Shown: piece by piece, positions 30,976 through 43,762 of the stretch
Layout of the letters: each line of letters opens with the position of its first letter
Numbering within the stretch: position 1 is the first letter of the stretch
From: Mixophyes australis
Taxonomy: Eukaryota; Chordata; Amphibia; Anura; Limnodynastidae
Assembly (NCBI GenBank): GCA_036250195.1
Contig: JAVHZZ010000010.1
Location: 108,428,278 to 108,492,277 of the forward strand
Direction of reading: 5' to 3'
DNA length: 64,000 bases
The notes under the pieces: generated by a model
What the model was told of the DNA's origin: nothing
The model's database searches: none
The model's input: only the letters and a program-made list of their open reading frames with translations
Made by a program: the position numbers and the translations under genes

Positions 30976-32266
30976 AGAGAGTCTGATGTAAATGTGTTTC
31001 ATGGCTTTGCACATCCCAGTGTGAGAAGATAAGCCTGCCACCTTTAGCAGCTTCTAAGATCTCTCACTGTTAGCTTTAGCACTTGAATAGACTTTGTGGG
31101 GCCGATCACAACTGGAGATCCTGGTAGGCAGCATGTGAAAGCCTATACAGGTATATAGAAATGTGACCTTCAAAGGAAAATGTTGTCATAGTTCATATTT
31201 TGGGAAATCTGGGGGTCACGCCATACTGAGGAGCAGCAAACACACCAGGGTTGTGAATGACAAGTACAGGGGGGTATCCGTGAACAGCTAAAATCACATA
31301 TCTTTGGAAAAGCTATGTCACATTGTCATAATTCCGTCATGTTTGGTATTTAAATGTGTGGGAGATTATGACCGGTTTATTGAAGGGGGAATTATTTCTC
31401 GGGGATAGATCTGTGAAGAATTACCTACAGGTCAAAACTTTGGGAATATTTGTGAGCAAAGTATAGTGACACCCAGGGGACATCCCTGCCCCCTATTAGC
31501 ATTAAACACTACCCCTGTGAAGACCATCCCATGTCTTGTTGCTTAAAAACCTGTGTTCTGAAGGAACAAACTGTCAGACTGTCTGGGAAATCATTTCACA
31601 TTGATAAGCTGTTCATCTTCTTCCAAGCCACATTTCCCTTGGCCAGAATGCAATTCATGTAAGTGAAAATCTGAATGTAACCCCTTTTATTTGAAACTGC
31701 TTTGCTTGTCCTGTCAGTCTATTAATTGTTTATTCATTATTTTTCTTTATATCTGAATGTCCTGTATTTTTGTACATTAAATCTATAATTTAATAAGTTG
31801 CGTCCTTGATACTCTAACGAATCCATCAGCCTGTTTAGAAGAGTCAGATTGCTCGACCCAGTTAACCCTTGGAATGCCAGTGTGTGATTTGTTGATATTA
31901 TATATAATGGGAAGAACTGGAGGTAACTGAAAAAAGTAGAAGGGATAATTCCTAAAGAACAGCTCAGTAAATTGTATTTTCCTACTTGGATTAGGTACTA
32001 ATAATAATTAGGAACTAGAGAACAACGACTGTACTACTATGGTCACAGCTGTCACTGATACTACTGTTATTATTGTTACTGCTATCATCACCACCACCAT
32101 CGTTACCACAACGTCATCTACTACTGGTACTTCCACCTCCATTATTACTTATACCATTACTACTCCTTGTAGTAATGTTATATTAGTGGTACTTTCTACT
32201 ATTTCAGGGACCTGTTTTATTTGTACTACTAATAAATAAATTGTACATCAAAATATTCCATGTAAG
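30976..32266. other. Spacer between PLE copy 2 and gene B
   Basis: From about 30976 to 31925 there is no gene, and it is not shared with genes A or C. A GTGCCAGTGTGTG-type region and AT-rich DNA are all that is seen. From 31925 the receptor 3' flank starts, with the threonine-codon-like tract at 32030-32240. Confidence 0.5.
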
Positions 32267-32272
32267 TTTATT
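32267..32272 (-). promoter_or_regulatory. Candidate polyadenylation signal, gene B
   Basis: AATAAA on the - strand, about 153 bases after the stop codon, at the position conserved in genes A and C. Confidence 0.5.
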
Positions 32273-32424
32273 ATTTTGACTTTGTAAGAAAATTTTAGTC
32301 ATAGCATCTTTAAAAAATAGACAATACACTTAGCATTTTTATCCTTAACTCACACTAATTATATTAAATGACTATAAGGTAACGTTACTATAGCAAGAAA
32401 TATATGCAGTTTTGCTACAAAATA

Positions 32425-33332
32425 TCATGACTTTCTATCATCAAGCAAATACAATTTTGTATTCAGTTCAGGTCTACATAATATAATATAACATTTGGGA
32501 AAAAATATACAGCCTAAAAGTCCAGCGTTTGAGGTCAATATGGAAAAGATCTCCACAGCCACCATGTATTTCCCTTTGGTGCTCAGATAAGCCGGGATCA
32601 TTGCAATCCAGACACTGCAGAACACCAGCATGCTGAAGGTGATGTATTTGGCCTCATTAAAACTGTCCGGTAATGTCCGGGCTATAAAGGCTGTAATAAA
32701 ACTCACAGCTGCCAGAACCCCCATATAACCCAGGACAGAGTAGAACCCAATAACTGAGCCTTCATTACACTGAACGATGATCTGTCCCTGATAAGAGTGT
32801 GTGTCCAGCTCCTGGAAGGGGGGGGAGATAGACAACCAACTAACAGAGATCATAACTTGGACAGATGAGCAGATAAAGACTACACAATTGGGCAGTTTCA
32901 CTCCCATCCATTTTCTCCACACACTGCCAGGTTTGGTGGCATTGAAAGCGATGCAAACCATGATAGTCTTGGCCAACACAGAGGAGACAGCTATGGAGAA
33001 GAGGATTCCAAAAGAGATCTGACGCAGCATGCAGGTTATATCCACAGGACGACCAAGGAACAGGAACACACAGAGGAAGCTCAGCATGATGGAGACCAGG
33101 AGAAGGAAGCTGAGGTTCTTGTTATTAGCTTTTACAATAGGTGTATCCCGATGTGATATAAAAATTCCCAATATTAGCTGAGTTATGAAACAGAAGAAAA
33201 CTGAGACAGAAATAAATACTGCAGAGAACTCATCATTTGTGTAGGACAGAAAGTCTTCATATTTGGGAATGCACAAATCCCTCTTTTCATTCGGCCATTC
33301 ATCATCCTGACATTTAAGGCAATTTTTACTGT
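32425..33332 (-). CDS. V2R gene B exon 6, seven-transmembrane exon
   Basis: This is a 908-bp exon with the TGA stop at the low end and the acceptor TTTTGCAG|AC at 33332. It differs from gene A at about 11 of 302 residues, including FISVSVFFCF in TM1, AFNATKPGS in the second intracellular loop (R to N) and a C-terminal LCRPELNTKLYLL. The N-A-T creates a sequon on the cytoplasmic side, so it would not be glycosylated. The extracellular-disulfide cysteines and the FFPKCY signature are intact. Confidence 0.95.
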
Positions 33333-34106
33333 CTGCAAAATGGCATAATTTATAAAGACAAGTTATTGCACAGTTTTGGGCACTTTTCAGCAAAGAAAAC
33401 ATAGTGGAACTTAAGAGTTCAGAGAGCAACTAGATAAAAGAATGACTCTAATTATTATGTACAAATATATTAGAGGTCAATGCAAAGCTTTATTGATGGA
33501 AATAAAATGCTTGAATTAAATATAATTGGAGTGAAATTAATCTTTAATAAGTGATTATAAAATCGTATGCGGCTAAAAAGTTTCACAAAATGTAGTTTAA
33601 TCATTTTCACATGATAACAATAATACAGTTCTTGATCCCCCAAAGCAGCATGTTGGAGATAAAGTGAAAATACTCTACTTACTATTTCATCAGTTATTTA
33701 TCTAAAACATGTATTGTAAATCAACAATGTCAGTTTGTCAACGTGATCAGTGCCATTCATATTTTTATTAATTAAAAGAATGTCAGGATTTCCCCTTTAC
33801 ATTTTGTACAACCGGCCCTTGAATTAGCCATTCACCTAGACTGTGGTTAAGGCATCACTAGGAAAGTAATAGCAGACACAGGTTTACAGAACGCTTCAAA
33901 CATTTAAAAAAAAAAAAATAAACTCCTGCTTAGTGATCACACAGATGTGATCACCTAACCTCATCTCCTACAGTCACTATGAGGAGTGATACTAAAGAAG
34001 AAAATAAGTAGTGGACTATCATAAATACATACAATGATGATGACCAAGTGTTTGCTCCTACAATCACCACGAGGAGCAGTACTGCAAAAGGTAGTGAGTA
34101 AGTTAA

Positions 34107-34142
<36 letters not shown>

Positions 34143-34145
<3 letters not shown>

Positions 34146-35213
34146 GTATATACTCGTGTATAAGCCGAGTTTTTCAGCACATTTTTTGTGCTGAAAAAAG
34201 CCCCCCTCGGCTTCTACTCGAGTCCCACTTACCTGGTCTCCGTTTTCCAGTCTCCCCCGCTCATCTGCAGGCATCTGCAGCCTCTGTGGATCACTGTCAG
34301 CCACCATTTTATTGTAGCCCGTTTTTGTGTGTTCATTGCACATGGAACAATAAAGTTAAATGAAAAGGAGCCTGTCAGTCAAAGCTAAAGACCGGGACAT
34401 TTCCATCTAGCCCCGCTGGTCAGAGACACATGTGAGTACCCTGACTTGTCCACTGCAATTATTTGCAGCAGTTTTATAAAGTCCAATATTTTCATTTTTT
34501 GTCACCTATTAATAAGTGTCTGAAGATACTTTTGCATAACTGTGAAATCATTGAAAAGTCTAAAAACATCCCAAACTTCAAGTATAATATGGGTTAAATC
34601 ACACAAAGCAAATTGTATTGTTCTGTTAAAATGTTTCTTCCAGCAAACAAAATCAAACTTATCTTTATCTGAGCTATTATATCAAATTCTATTTAGTGTA
34701 TGTGCAGCATCTTTTGCATTACTAAAGCCTAAATTACTGTACTGTTCTGAACACTTAGGAGTAACTGCTCATCACCTTCTAAAGGCGAATAAACTTAACT
34801 GGCACATGTATTTAGTATCCACAGACTGTCTCATTGATTTATATATTAATGATCTGAGTTGTCTTTAGTGAATGTTATTTATATCTGTGTTCACTTATTA
34901 GGCTTGATACCAAGTGCAGAGGATTTAGTTTAACCATTTGTGTACAATTTATTAGGATATGGGTATATATTATGTACTTATAAAATTTTATTGATGTTTA
35001 ATAACAATAAATTTTGATATATTTATTTACAACCTCACGTTTGTATTATTGGGAGCCCAGTGTTAACGATATCCAGCACTGTTTTTATTTTTGAAACTTA
35101 CCAGTAGCTGCTGCATTTCCCACCCTAGGCTTATACTCGAGTCCCAGTTTTTTGTGGTAAAATTAAGTGCCTCGGCTTATATTCGGGTCGACTTATACTC
35201 GAGTATATACGGT
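34143..35213. mobile_element. DNA transposon with 27-bp terminal inverted repeats
   Basis: Left end TACCGTATATACTCGTGTAT and right end (reverse complement) TACCGTATATACTCGAGTAT, each followed by AAG.CGA. There are two mismatches over about 27 bases. It inserted in a TA-rich site (probable TA target duplication). A CAGCACATTTTTTGTGCTG hairpin lies just inside the left end. No transposase frame was recognised. It is absent from gene A, so it inserted after the duplication. Confidence 0.7.
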
Positions 35214-35219
35214 ATACAC

Positions 35220-35795
35220 AAGTTAACCCGTGCATGATACTCATGCATTCTAGTCAAATCAAGATACTTAAGGTCTTAAAAAGGTTCTTGTCATGCATTT
35301 GGACCTAGCCCAGGCCTCCTCAGGGGAAGATCGTTACTTCCCGATGCAAGCGCCCTTTTTAATGTGTGTTCATGAGGTAAAATTACCTCACGAAAATGAG
35401 TTTCACCCCTCAACTCCTAAATTTAGCCTTTACTACCCCTCCCACGGGGGATGATGGAAGTTAACTGACTTGACTATTCTAATTTTTTTGTCAAATAATG
35501 TCAGTATACCAAATTTCAGGTCAATTGGATGAGCCATTTCTGAGAAAATAGTTTTTTCCACACACACACACTAATGCACGCCTCTACACATGTGTGTTCA
35601 TGAGGTAAAATTACCTCACGAAAATGAATTTGAGCCCTACCAAATTTCAGCCCTTTTTGAAATTTTTTCCCCACACACACTAAGAATTTAGTAGGTCAGT
35701 GTATAACTCTGCCCAGCAGGTGGCGCTGCAACTTGGTTTTTTTTCCACACACACACAGACAGACAGACGCCACTAAGCATTTATATATTAGATAG
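35220..35795. repeat. Unclassified dispersed repeat
   Basis: It contains two direct copies of TGAGGTAAAATTACCTCACG (near 35367 and 35610), itself a palindrome, and CA-rich runs ending CACACACAGACAGACAGACG. It is absent from gene A. I could not name the family. Confidence 0.4.
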
Positions 35796-36408
35796 ACATG
35801 GTTACAGAGTACCTACCTACTCCTACAGTCACTGTGAGGAGCAGTGCTGCAAAGGGACATGGCGATGGGAATGTTGGTAATGATTACTTGCGTCTGAATC
35901 TCTTTTATTTAAGAAAACAAAGATAACAAAGTAATAATAATAAAGAGAGTGTGAATAACTAGCACCAGCGCTACCAGCTGATGTCTGGTTCTCACTAAAG
36001 GAGGAGGACAATGAGAATGAGGTCCCCCGGCGTCAGACTTCGTAGGCTGGGCTGAATCTTTGCTCTTAGCAATTTCATCCCTTTTTCCAAACTGTTAGCT
36101 TTTGTTTCATGTTATTGTATCTAATCGTCCCATCAATGTACAGCCCTGCATACCATGTCAACACTTTATAAATAATGGGTACTAACAATTATTGGTTAGT
36201 TCTTTTAATCATATGCATTTATATTTTGTCTTTCAGCATTGCTAACTAAAATGCCTTTTCATAAAGGTACAAATTGAACATGTTCGATTGCAAAAGGCAA
36301 CAAGTCTTTCCCCTAAAGACCTTAATACTCAAGGCCATTAGGGTAACAATGCTTTTGCACATGTGCCCTATATATTTCTGGGAAGTTCATTTGTAATTGG
36401 CATGCAAC

Positions 36409-37080
36409 TGTTACACCCGCTCTTACATGTGTTCCGACTGTCATGACAACAGCCGCGATGTTACTTCCGGGTTCTCCATCTCAGCTTCTGCCAGGGCAAC
36501 GGCCGAGATTCTGTTCGGCTCAGCACTGCGTCCCAGCAACGCTGGATAGCCGGGCGCAACCGCAGTAATGTGCTGTAGTGTAGCCAGAGCCTGTGGGATA
36601 ATTAAGCAGTGTTATACACCTGCTGGGGGGCACATTGGGATACACCTCTTCCCCCTTCCCTGATTGGTCATATTGAGTATTTAAGGCAGGGAGGTCTTAG
36701 CCTCGCTGCCGGTTATATCGTGGGTTTTGTCTGTTGCTGACCTGCTCCTGTTCTGTTACCCGTGTTGATTCTGCTTACGTTCTGGTGACCCTGACCTTTT
36801 GGCTTGTTGCCAGCCCTGACCATTTGTCCTGTTCCCTACTACTCAGCTTGCTTCGGAACCCTGACCTCGGATTACATTTGACCCCCCGTTGTCATCTGAA
36901 TTCCCTCCTCCTGCCTTGCTGCTGCGTTGTTGTTAATAAACTTGCACTACAATAAAGTTAAAACCTGAGGGTATCCGAGTACCTGTGAGTGCGTCAAGCT
37001 CTACGGGAAAGGCGGCTGATATAGGCGAAGACCTCTACCGCTAGTTCTGCATGTTTATTACAAGACCTGTCAGACTAACA
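36409..37080 (+). mobile_element. Solo LTR in intron 5 of gene B
   Basis: This is the counterpart of 17814-18509. Ends are TGTTACACC and GACTAACA, with flanks GCAAC (36404-36408) and GTAAC (37081-37085). AATAAACTTGCACTACAATA supplies two overlapping poly(A) signals on the + strand. CTTACCTCG-type sequence and TATTTAAGGCAGGGAGG supply a TATA-like promoter. It is oriented against gene B. Confidence 0.75.
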
Positions 37081-38156
37081 GTAACTTGCAGAATGGCAGT
37101 TTTTTTATTTACTGCCTCAAAAAGTACAAGCTGGATTATAAATTGCACATAAGTAAGATACATGCAACTCAAAATGCACAAAACACAAGTGCTCAGATTA
37201 ATTTTTTTTCTGGCTGCAATTTTCTGCTCAACAGCTGATAATTGGGTTTAGAAGAGTCCCTAGGTTATGTGTTACTTAGGAGAAATACTTATTGGTTCTC
37301 TTGTATGAGAGTGTCCCAGCATGCCTGCCTGCCACTCACCGCCTGCAGCAGCTGAAAGTCATACATTTTTAAATGCACAATAATAGAATTAAGGCTGAAC
37401 ACAGGTTCTGCCGGGGGAGGTGAGAAGGGGATCACGCAACCAGAACGGCACCTGAAAGATTAATGAAGACGCAGGTCTGACGGCTATTTTGGTAGAGCTT
37501 CAGGGACAATCCTTCCTGCTGCTCTGTCTCTCTTGATTCAATCTCCATTCCATGAGGCTAAGTACCAGGGGTCAGAGGAGCTTGTGATTACCTGAGCCCA
37601 GGTGCTCAGCCTCAGGAGAATGACCGCATGACTGGATGACTGATTAGCTGAGAGTGAGACTTTTGCTACAGAGACCGGACCAGACAGTTACTACGCAAGT
37701 AACTGTCAAACAAAAGAAACTGCAAAGTTGCAGCAATTATAGTAAAATACTCATTAATATTACACCATGAACACATTAAAAATTGTAGTTATGTCACTGT
37801 GTATGAACAATATCCTATATTAAAATGCTTAAAGCAGAATAAACACATAGTAAAACATTTAAAGCTATGGCACAATTATATGATTTCTTCGTAGTAATCT
37901 ATATTACATGAGATGAGCAACAATAAGTATAACAAATGTTTCTAAATAGGATCAATTCTTGCAATCTGAGTGGAGAAAAGCAACACAGACTCAATTAAAC
38001 TTAGTTGCCAGAAAGTAATAACTTAGCATGTAAATTACTGAACCACCTTATAATATTACAGATCATTTTCCAAAAATTGTTGTTCATAAAAGATAATCGC
38101 ATAGTCAGTAAAATTGCATTTATTGGTTTCCCTTTAATGTGTTATAATTTGACATA

Positions 38157-38500
38157 ATCATCATCATCATCATAATTGTTTATTTATATAGCGCCTTTAA
38201 TTCTGCAGCGCTGTACAGAGAACTCACTCACATCAGTCCCTGCCCCATTGGGGCTTACAGTCTAAATTCCCAAATATAGATACACGCTCACACACAGACA
38301 CAGAGGGAGAGACTAGGGTCAATTTGATAGCAGCCAATTAACCTACCAGTATGTTTTTGGAGTGTGAGAGGAAACCGGAGCACCCAGAGGAAACCCACGC
38401 AAACACGGGGAGAACATACAAACTCCTCACAGATAATTTCATGGGCGGGAATTGAACTCATGACTCCAGTACTGGAGTAAGTGCTAACTACTTAGCCACC
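38157..38500 (-). repeat. Dispersed vertebrate repeat
   Basis: This is the same unit as 8262-8594, beginning (CAT)n and ATTTATATAGCGCCTTTAAT and containing GAGGAAACCGGAGCACCCAG. Confidence 0.6.
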
Positions 38501-38869
38501 GTGACATAATAAAATGTTTATCTTGTGGTATACTGCTGCGCTAGTCATGTAATACAGAGTTAACCATTAGTTTTTTGCATATGCATGATTGTATAAAAAA
38601 CTTTGTACTTTACACATGGTGAACAAATGCTTTTCTAAGTTGGATATCCTTGAAGTATTTATTACACTATGGTTTTACACATTTTTTTCAGCCATATTAT
38701 TGTACACTCTTATGGTCCAAAACTAAAATACACAGAGCATATGTACAGTTGTGGCAGGGCAGGATCACCCGCTCAGTGACCTAGACTCCCTTGGCCGTCT
38801 TTTTATGCTCTCCTTCCTTCTCCTCGTAATTTAATCTTAACTTCCTTCAAGGGTAGGTATATGGGAAGG

Positions 38870-39570
38870 GAGGTGCATTAATGTTATATGGGGGGTTTGG
38901 GTTTATGAAAGCTATGAGTGGGGTATGGGTGTATTATTGTTATCTGGGGGTATGGGTGTATTAATGTTATCTAGGGGTATGGGTGTATTAATGTTATCTG
39001 GGGGTATGGAAGTATTAATGTTATCTGGGAGTATGGGTGGATTATGTTATCTGGGGATATATATATATATTAATGTTATCTGGGGGTATGGGTGTATTAT
39101 GTTATTTGGGGGTATGGGTATATTATGTTATCTGGGGGTTTGGGTATATTAATGTTATCTGAGGGTACAGGTGTATTAATGTCATCTAGGGGTTATGGGT
39201 GTATTAAGGTTATCTGAGGAGTATAAGTGTTTTAATGTTATCTGAGGGATATGGGTGTATTAATGTTATCTGGGGGTATGGGTATATTAATGTTATCTGG
39301 AAGTATGGGTTTATTAATGTTATTTGGGGTTATAGGTGTAATAATGTTATATGGGTGTATGGGTGTATTATGTTATCTGGGGGTATATGTACATTATGTT
39401 ATCTGGGGTATGGGTATATTAATGTTATCTGGAAGTATGGGTTTATTAATGTTATATGGGGGTTATGGGTGTATAAATGTTATCTGGGGGTATGGGTGTA
39501 TTAATTTTTTCTTAGGGGTATAGGTGTGTTATGTGATCTGGGGGTGGGGGATGGGTGTATTAATGTTGTG
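38870..39570 (+). repeat. Minisatellite in intron 5 of gene B
   Basis: About 26 degenerate units of 26-27 bp, G-rich on the + strand. The array is shorter than in gene A. Unit variants include a private ATATATATATTAATG insertion near 39058. Confidence 0.85.
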
Positions 39571-39816
39571 TGTGTTTATATATAGTAATATGACTTTACT
39601 TGATAAAAGGTAATTGGAGGTTCACAAAATGTAACCACTTCAATAAAAAATGTGAAGGTTCCGTTGAAATCTCCAACATTCTCCATCTGTGACTGCTGGT
39701 TGCTTGTTTCAAACAGGGAGTGGTGATATCAATGCCCCTCCCACATGATCTGTTCATTCATGAGATTGGAAAATGTACAAATTTATTTGCATGTTTATAG
39801 AGCACATAAAATGTAC

Positions 39817-39940
39817 CAGTTATATTGGATATTTCTCCCTCGGAGCACTTAGCACAGTCATAGCAGCAGGGATGTATTCCAGGTCTTGGGACCTTTCTGC
39901 TCCCAGGTAAACACATTCTTGAGCAGCGAGAGTCTGGAAT
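39817..39940 (-). CDS. V2R gene B exon 5, cysteine-rich linker
   Basis: This is a 124-bp exon read IPDSRCSRMCLPG...GIHPCCYDCAKCSEGEISNIT. Compared with genes A and C it has T to P before the double cysteine, P to K in CAPCSEG, and T to I in the glycosylation sequon region (NTT to NIT, still a sequon). All cysteines are retained. Confidence 0.93.
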
Positions 39941-40527
39941 CTGAAATAGATATAATATATTTATGTGACAGTTTTCATGTATATATATATATATATATTT
40001 TTTACAATTCTTAATGTTTTAGATCTAAGTCTTATGTAATCACCATATCTTCCCGATGGATTCTTAAATTATTTTACATGGAGATCGATCTATCACACAT
40101 TATTTAAAATGTTCTTTTTCTTATTAACTTTTAATCTTCCTCCCTCCAATTTCACAATATATCGCCTTGTTCTAGAAATGTATTTTTCAAAAATCTGTCT
40201 TGCTGGTCTCTGTTAACCCCTTCACTGTTGAGTCGTTTCACATCCCAATGCTGAACTTTTTTGTCATTTTTTTGGGCTAGTCACATTTCAACATCAATTT
40301 GCATAATTTGTTTATGCACAAATTATACCTTGTTTTTTCAAAAGACTTTCAATATTCAGAAAATGCCACTAGTTTGCTTAAACCTCCTAAGAAAGTGAAT
40401 TATAAGAAATGTGTGTATTTATTTTCTAAACACTACCAATAAATACTTTGTGATGATTGCTTTGGCAACCAATTTCCAAAACAGCAATAAGCAGGACCAT
40501 AGGTTGTCATAATAAAATCTACACTTG

Positions 40528-41970
40528 ACTCCCTCCTTGACCCTCTCCAATCCGGCTACCGCCCCCTCCATTCCACTGAAACAGCCCTGGCTAAAGTTAC
40601 TGATGATCCTATCAGCCAAATCCAAGGGTCACTACTCCACACTAATCGCTCCTTCTCCGTATCCACGTCTGGTTCTTCCTCCACCCCCTCCCCTCTCCCT
40701 GTTGGAGTCCCTCAGGGCTCTGTTCTTGGCCCTTTACTCTTTTCGCTCTATACTTCCTCCCTTGGGGCTCTCATCTCCTCTTTCGGTCTTCAGTATCACC
40801 TATGTGCTGATGATATTCAACTCTACATCTCTTCTCCTGATCTTTCCTCCTCCCTCCTCTCTCGTGTAACTGACTGCCTCTCAGTCATCTCATCCTGGAT
40901 GTCCTCTCGCTTTCTTAAAATTAACATCTCCAAAACCGAACTCATTGTCTTTCCCCCACCCAGGCTCCCTTCTCACCATGACCTCTCTATCGTTGTGAAC
41001 AACTCCACTATCTCCTCTGTCACCCAACTCCGCTGCCTAGGTGTCACTCTCGACTCCTCTCTCTCTTTTGCCCCCTTAATTCAATCCCTCACCCAAGCCT
41101 GTCGCTTCCAACTCCGTAACATTGCCCGCATCCGTCCCTTCCTCTCTCAAGATGCAACCAAAACTATCATCCATGCTCTCATCATCTCCCGTCTCGACTA
41201 CTGCAACCTCCTCCTTTCTGGCCTCCCCTGCTCCCACCTTGCCCCCCCCTTCCGCTCTATACTCAATGTGGCTGCAAGACTCATCTTCCTCTCACGCCGC
41301 TCCTCCTCTGCCTCCCCTCTCTGTCTTTCCTTACACTGGCTCCCCTTCCCCTACAGAATCCTTTTCAAACTCCTCACCACTACTTACAAGGCTCTCTCTC
41401 AGTCTACTGCCCCTTACATCTCTAACCTCCTCTCCATTCACAGTCCCGCCCGCTCCCTGCGCTCGGCCAATGATCGCCGCCTCTCCTCCAACCTGATCAC
41501 CTCTTACCACTCTAGAATCCAAGACTTCTCCCGTGCTGCCCCCCTTCACTGGAATGACCTCCCTCGCTCCATTCGTCTCTCACCCAATCTGTGCTCCTTC
41601 AAGCGGGCACTTAAAACTCACCTGTTCCTTAAGGCCTACCAACCATCCACTTAACCTCTCACCTCTTCTGGTTCTCCCCTGCCCCCTTTCTCTCTCCCCG
41701 TTGCTTCACTGGCTCCCTTTTATGCCTGACTTTGTTTACCCTCCCTTAGGATGTAAGCTCGAATGAGCAGGGCCCTCTTCCCTCCTGTCTCCATACCTGT
41801 TCTTCTGCTCCGTCTCTACTGTATCTGCCTGCCTGGAGTTTCTGAAGTACTGGTACTTTGTGTTTATTGTCCTGTACTGTTTTACCCTGTATAGTCTACT
41901 GTTTGTACCATGTACGGCGCTGCGGAAACCTTGTGGCGCCTAACAAATAAACGATAATAATAATAATAAT
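40528..41970 (+). mobile_element. L2/CR1-type LINE, 5'-truncated and internally deleted
   Basis: It is flanked by ACACTTG at 40521-40527 and 41971-41977. The reverse-transcriptase frame runs from near 40531 to 41654. [14 protein letters not shown] and [10 protein letters not shown] (catalytic A-D-D) are present, then [25 protein letters not shown] and [14 protein letters not shown], the thumb and C-terminal motifs of L2/CR1 elements. The first palm motif (AAFDTV-like) is missing: [14 protein letters not shown] joins flanking segments across a deletion. The 3' end is GGCGCCTAACAAATAAACGA then (TAA)n. Confidence 0.85.
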
Positions 41971-42394
41971 ACACTTGGAAATGATATTGCATTTTATTTG
42001 ATATTTTACATGGTCTTCAAATGAAATATAAATTGTGTAGGGATAATATAGATAGCCCATTTTTTAAAAAAATAGATAACTTACTTCATCAAAAGTGGGT
42101 ACCCCTGGGTTAATTGACCAGGATGGGGGAAGACCTCGGCAGTTTTAGTAGCTAATTCTCCCCTTATCCTGCTAATCTAGGTTTACCAGGAGTTTACGTT
42201 ATGGTAAAATAAGTATTGTTTGTTCAACAGTTTTGTAGGAACACATAAGAGCCTACGGTAGCATAAAATGTAAATATGGCCCTGACTAAATGTGTTATTT
42301 AATAAAAGAAAAATGGAATAATTTAAGGGAAAAGGTTGTTAAGGATGGAAACGTCTATGAGTCTATCACTGAATGTTGTGTATAATGAAAATGT

Positions 42395-43022
42395 GTCATT
42401 GTGTATCCAAGACTTATCCAAGACCTATCAATGACTTCTCCTGCGCCACTCCCCTCCATTGGAACAAGCTCCCCCGCTCCATCAGAAATTCCCCTAATCT
42501 GTCCTCTTTCAAACGAACATTAAAAACCCACCTTTTCTTAAAAGCCTTCCAGTCACATGCCTAACCCCCCACCTGTTGGCTACCTCTCCCTCTCATCCCT
42601 TCTTCCCTTCTCCCCCCTCTCCTCGACTCATCCTTGTGTCCGTCTGTCTTCCCCCTCCCTTTTGATTGTACGCTCCTTTGAGCAGGGCTCTCCTACCTCC
42701 TGTTTCCATCACTTTTAACTGCGCTCTCCAGCTGCTCAGCTCACCTCCTCTTGGACCTTCGGCACTCTGACTCCTCTCGCTTCTCTCCGGTCCTCTCAGT
42801 GGCTCTTAACCTGTCATCTGCACCCACCCTCTTGGGCTCAAGTTACCAGCCTGTTCTGACTATTCCCCACCCTCTCTTTCTAGCTGTGCTTTGAGCTCCC
42901 AGAGTTATAGTGCTTACTGTTACTTGTACTGTGCTGTTTCACCTTGTACTGTGTCATTGTTTGTCCTTGTACGGCGCTACGGATACTTTGTGGCGTCCTA
43001 TAAATAAAAATTAATAATAATA
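42395..43022 (+). mobile_element. Short 5'-truncated L2/CR1-type LINE
   Basis: It encodes only the C-terminal tail ([35 protein letters not shown]) and a 3' UTR ending in TATAAATAAAAATTAATAAT. A target duplication was not resolved. Confidence 0.75.
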
Positions 43023-43534
43023 ATTGGGATAATGCACCCTCTGTTGTAAATTTTAATGTTATAAGAAGTTACCTTGGAGTCTGTGACCATAAGGTAAGAA
43101 CAAGGCCACAGTGCTTTTATACAGGTCATAGAATGCTGACGTTACTTCTAATATGCAGAGAATTTTAAGGGGTAGGGGCATCGTTTAATCAGAATATTCA
43201 TTGATAGACCGATCTTCATAATTCCTTATATTACACGCGATGCTCTTAAGGTTGCAGCAATAACTGAGGGTGCAGCCTACAGGAAGTCACATGACACAGC
43301 TTCCTTTTTCATATTGCAGGTGTATCCTCTGATTAGGAAACATTTGAGTCCATTAATGGAACATGAGAGAATGAATCCTAGTGATCCTCATGTCAGTTAT
43401 GGATAAGTAAAGCACTTTACATCTGATGTAAGGTGAACACTGCTAATAGAAAAAAATATTTATAGAAACATCAATTGATATTGTCCATTGGTGTGATATA
43501 TATAAGAATTAAGTAAACAGTGATTGCACCTAAC

Positions 43535-43762
43535 CTGATTGACACCCTTCTTCCATGTTATTGCACTTTTATTGATTAAAATCTGCCGATCTTCTTTATC
43601 CAATGGTCTGAATTCACCAACTTGCAATGATCTCACTTTAATTTGTTTTGTTATTATCCAATTTAAAATCTGATAATTAGTAATAAAATCTCCATTTTCA
43701 TCAAAAATTAGAGGTGAGTCATCATCAGATGAATATTTAAGATTCTTCAAATAGTGATGTAA
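43535..43762 (-). CDS. V2R gene B exon 4, end of the ligand-binding domain
   Basis: This is a 228-bp exon (76 codons), phase 0 on both sides. It reads LHHYLKNLKYSSDDDSPLIF..., ILNWIITKQIKVRSLQVGEFRP and SAITWKKGVNQ. It differs from gene A mainly at KYS (A: KYL), ENGD (A: ENGY) and the ITKQIK stretch. Confidence 0.92.

Larger units (their letters stand above)
33333..39816 (-). other. Intron 5 of V2R gene B
   Basis: This is a 6.5-kb intron. Reading from 33333 upward: unique flank, (TA)n at about 34106-34142, a TIR transposon (34143-35213), an unclassified repeat (35220-35795), unique sequence, a solo LTR (36409-37080), a dispersed repeat (38157-38500) and the minisatellite (38870-39570). Confidence 0.65.
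39941..43534 (-). other. Intron 4 of V2R gene B
   Basis: This intron is enlarged relative to gene A by two L2 insertions (40528-41970 and 42395-43022). The rest is unique intron sequence shared with A and C. No host exon is seen. Confidence 0.65.

Noticed and set aside
41122..41496. 124-codon frame overlapping the LINE reverse transcriptase
   Set aside because: Out-of-frame shadow in the C/T-rich LINE coding region.
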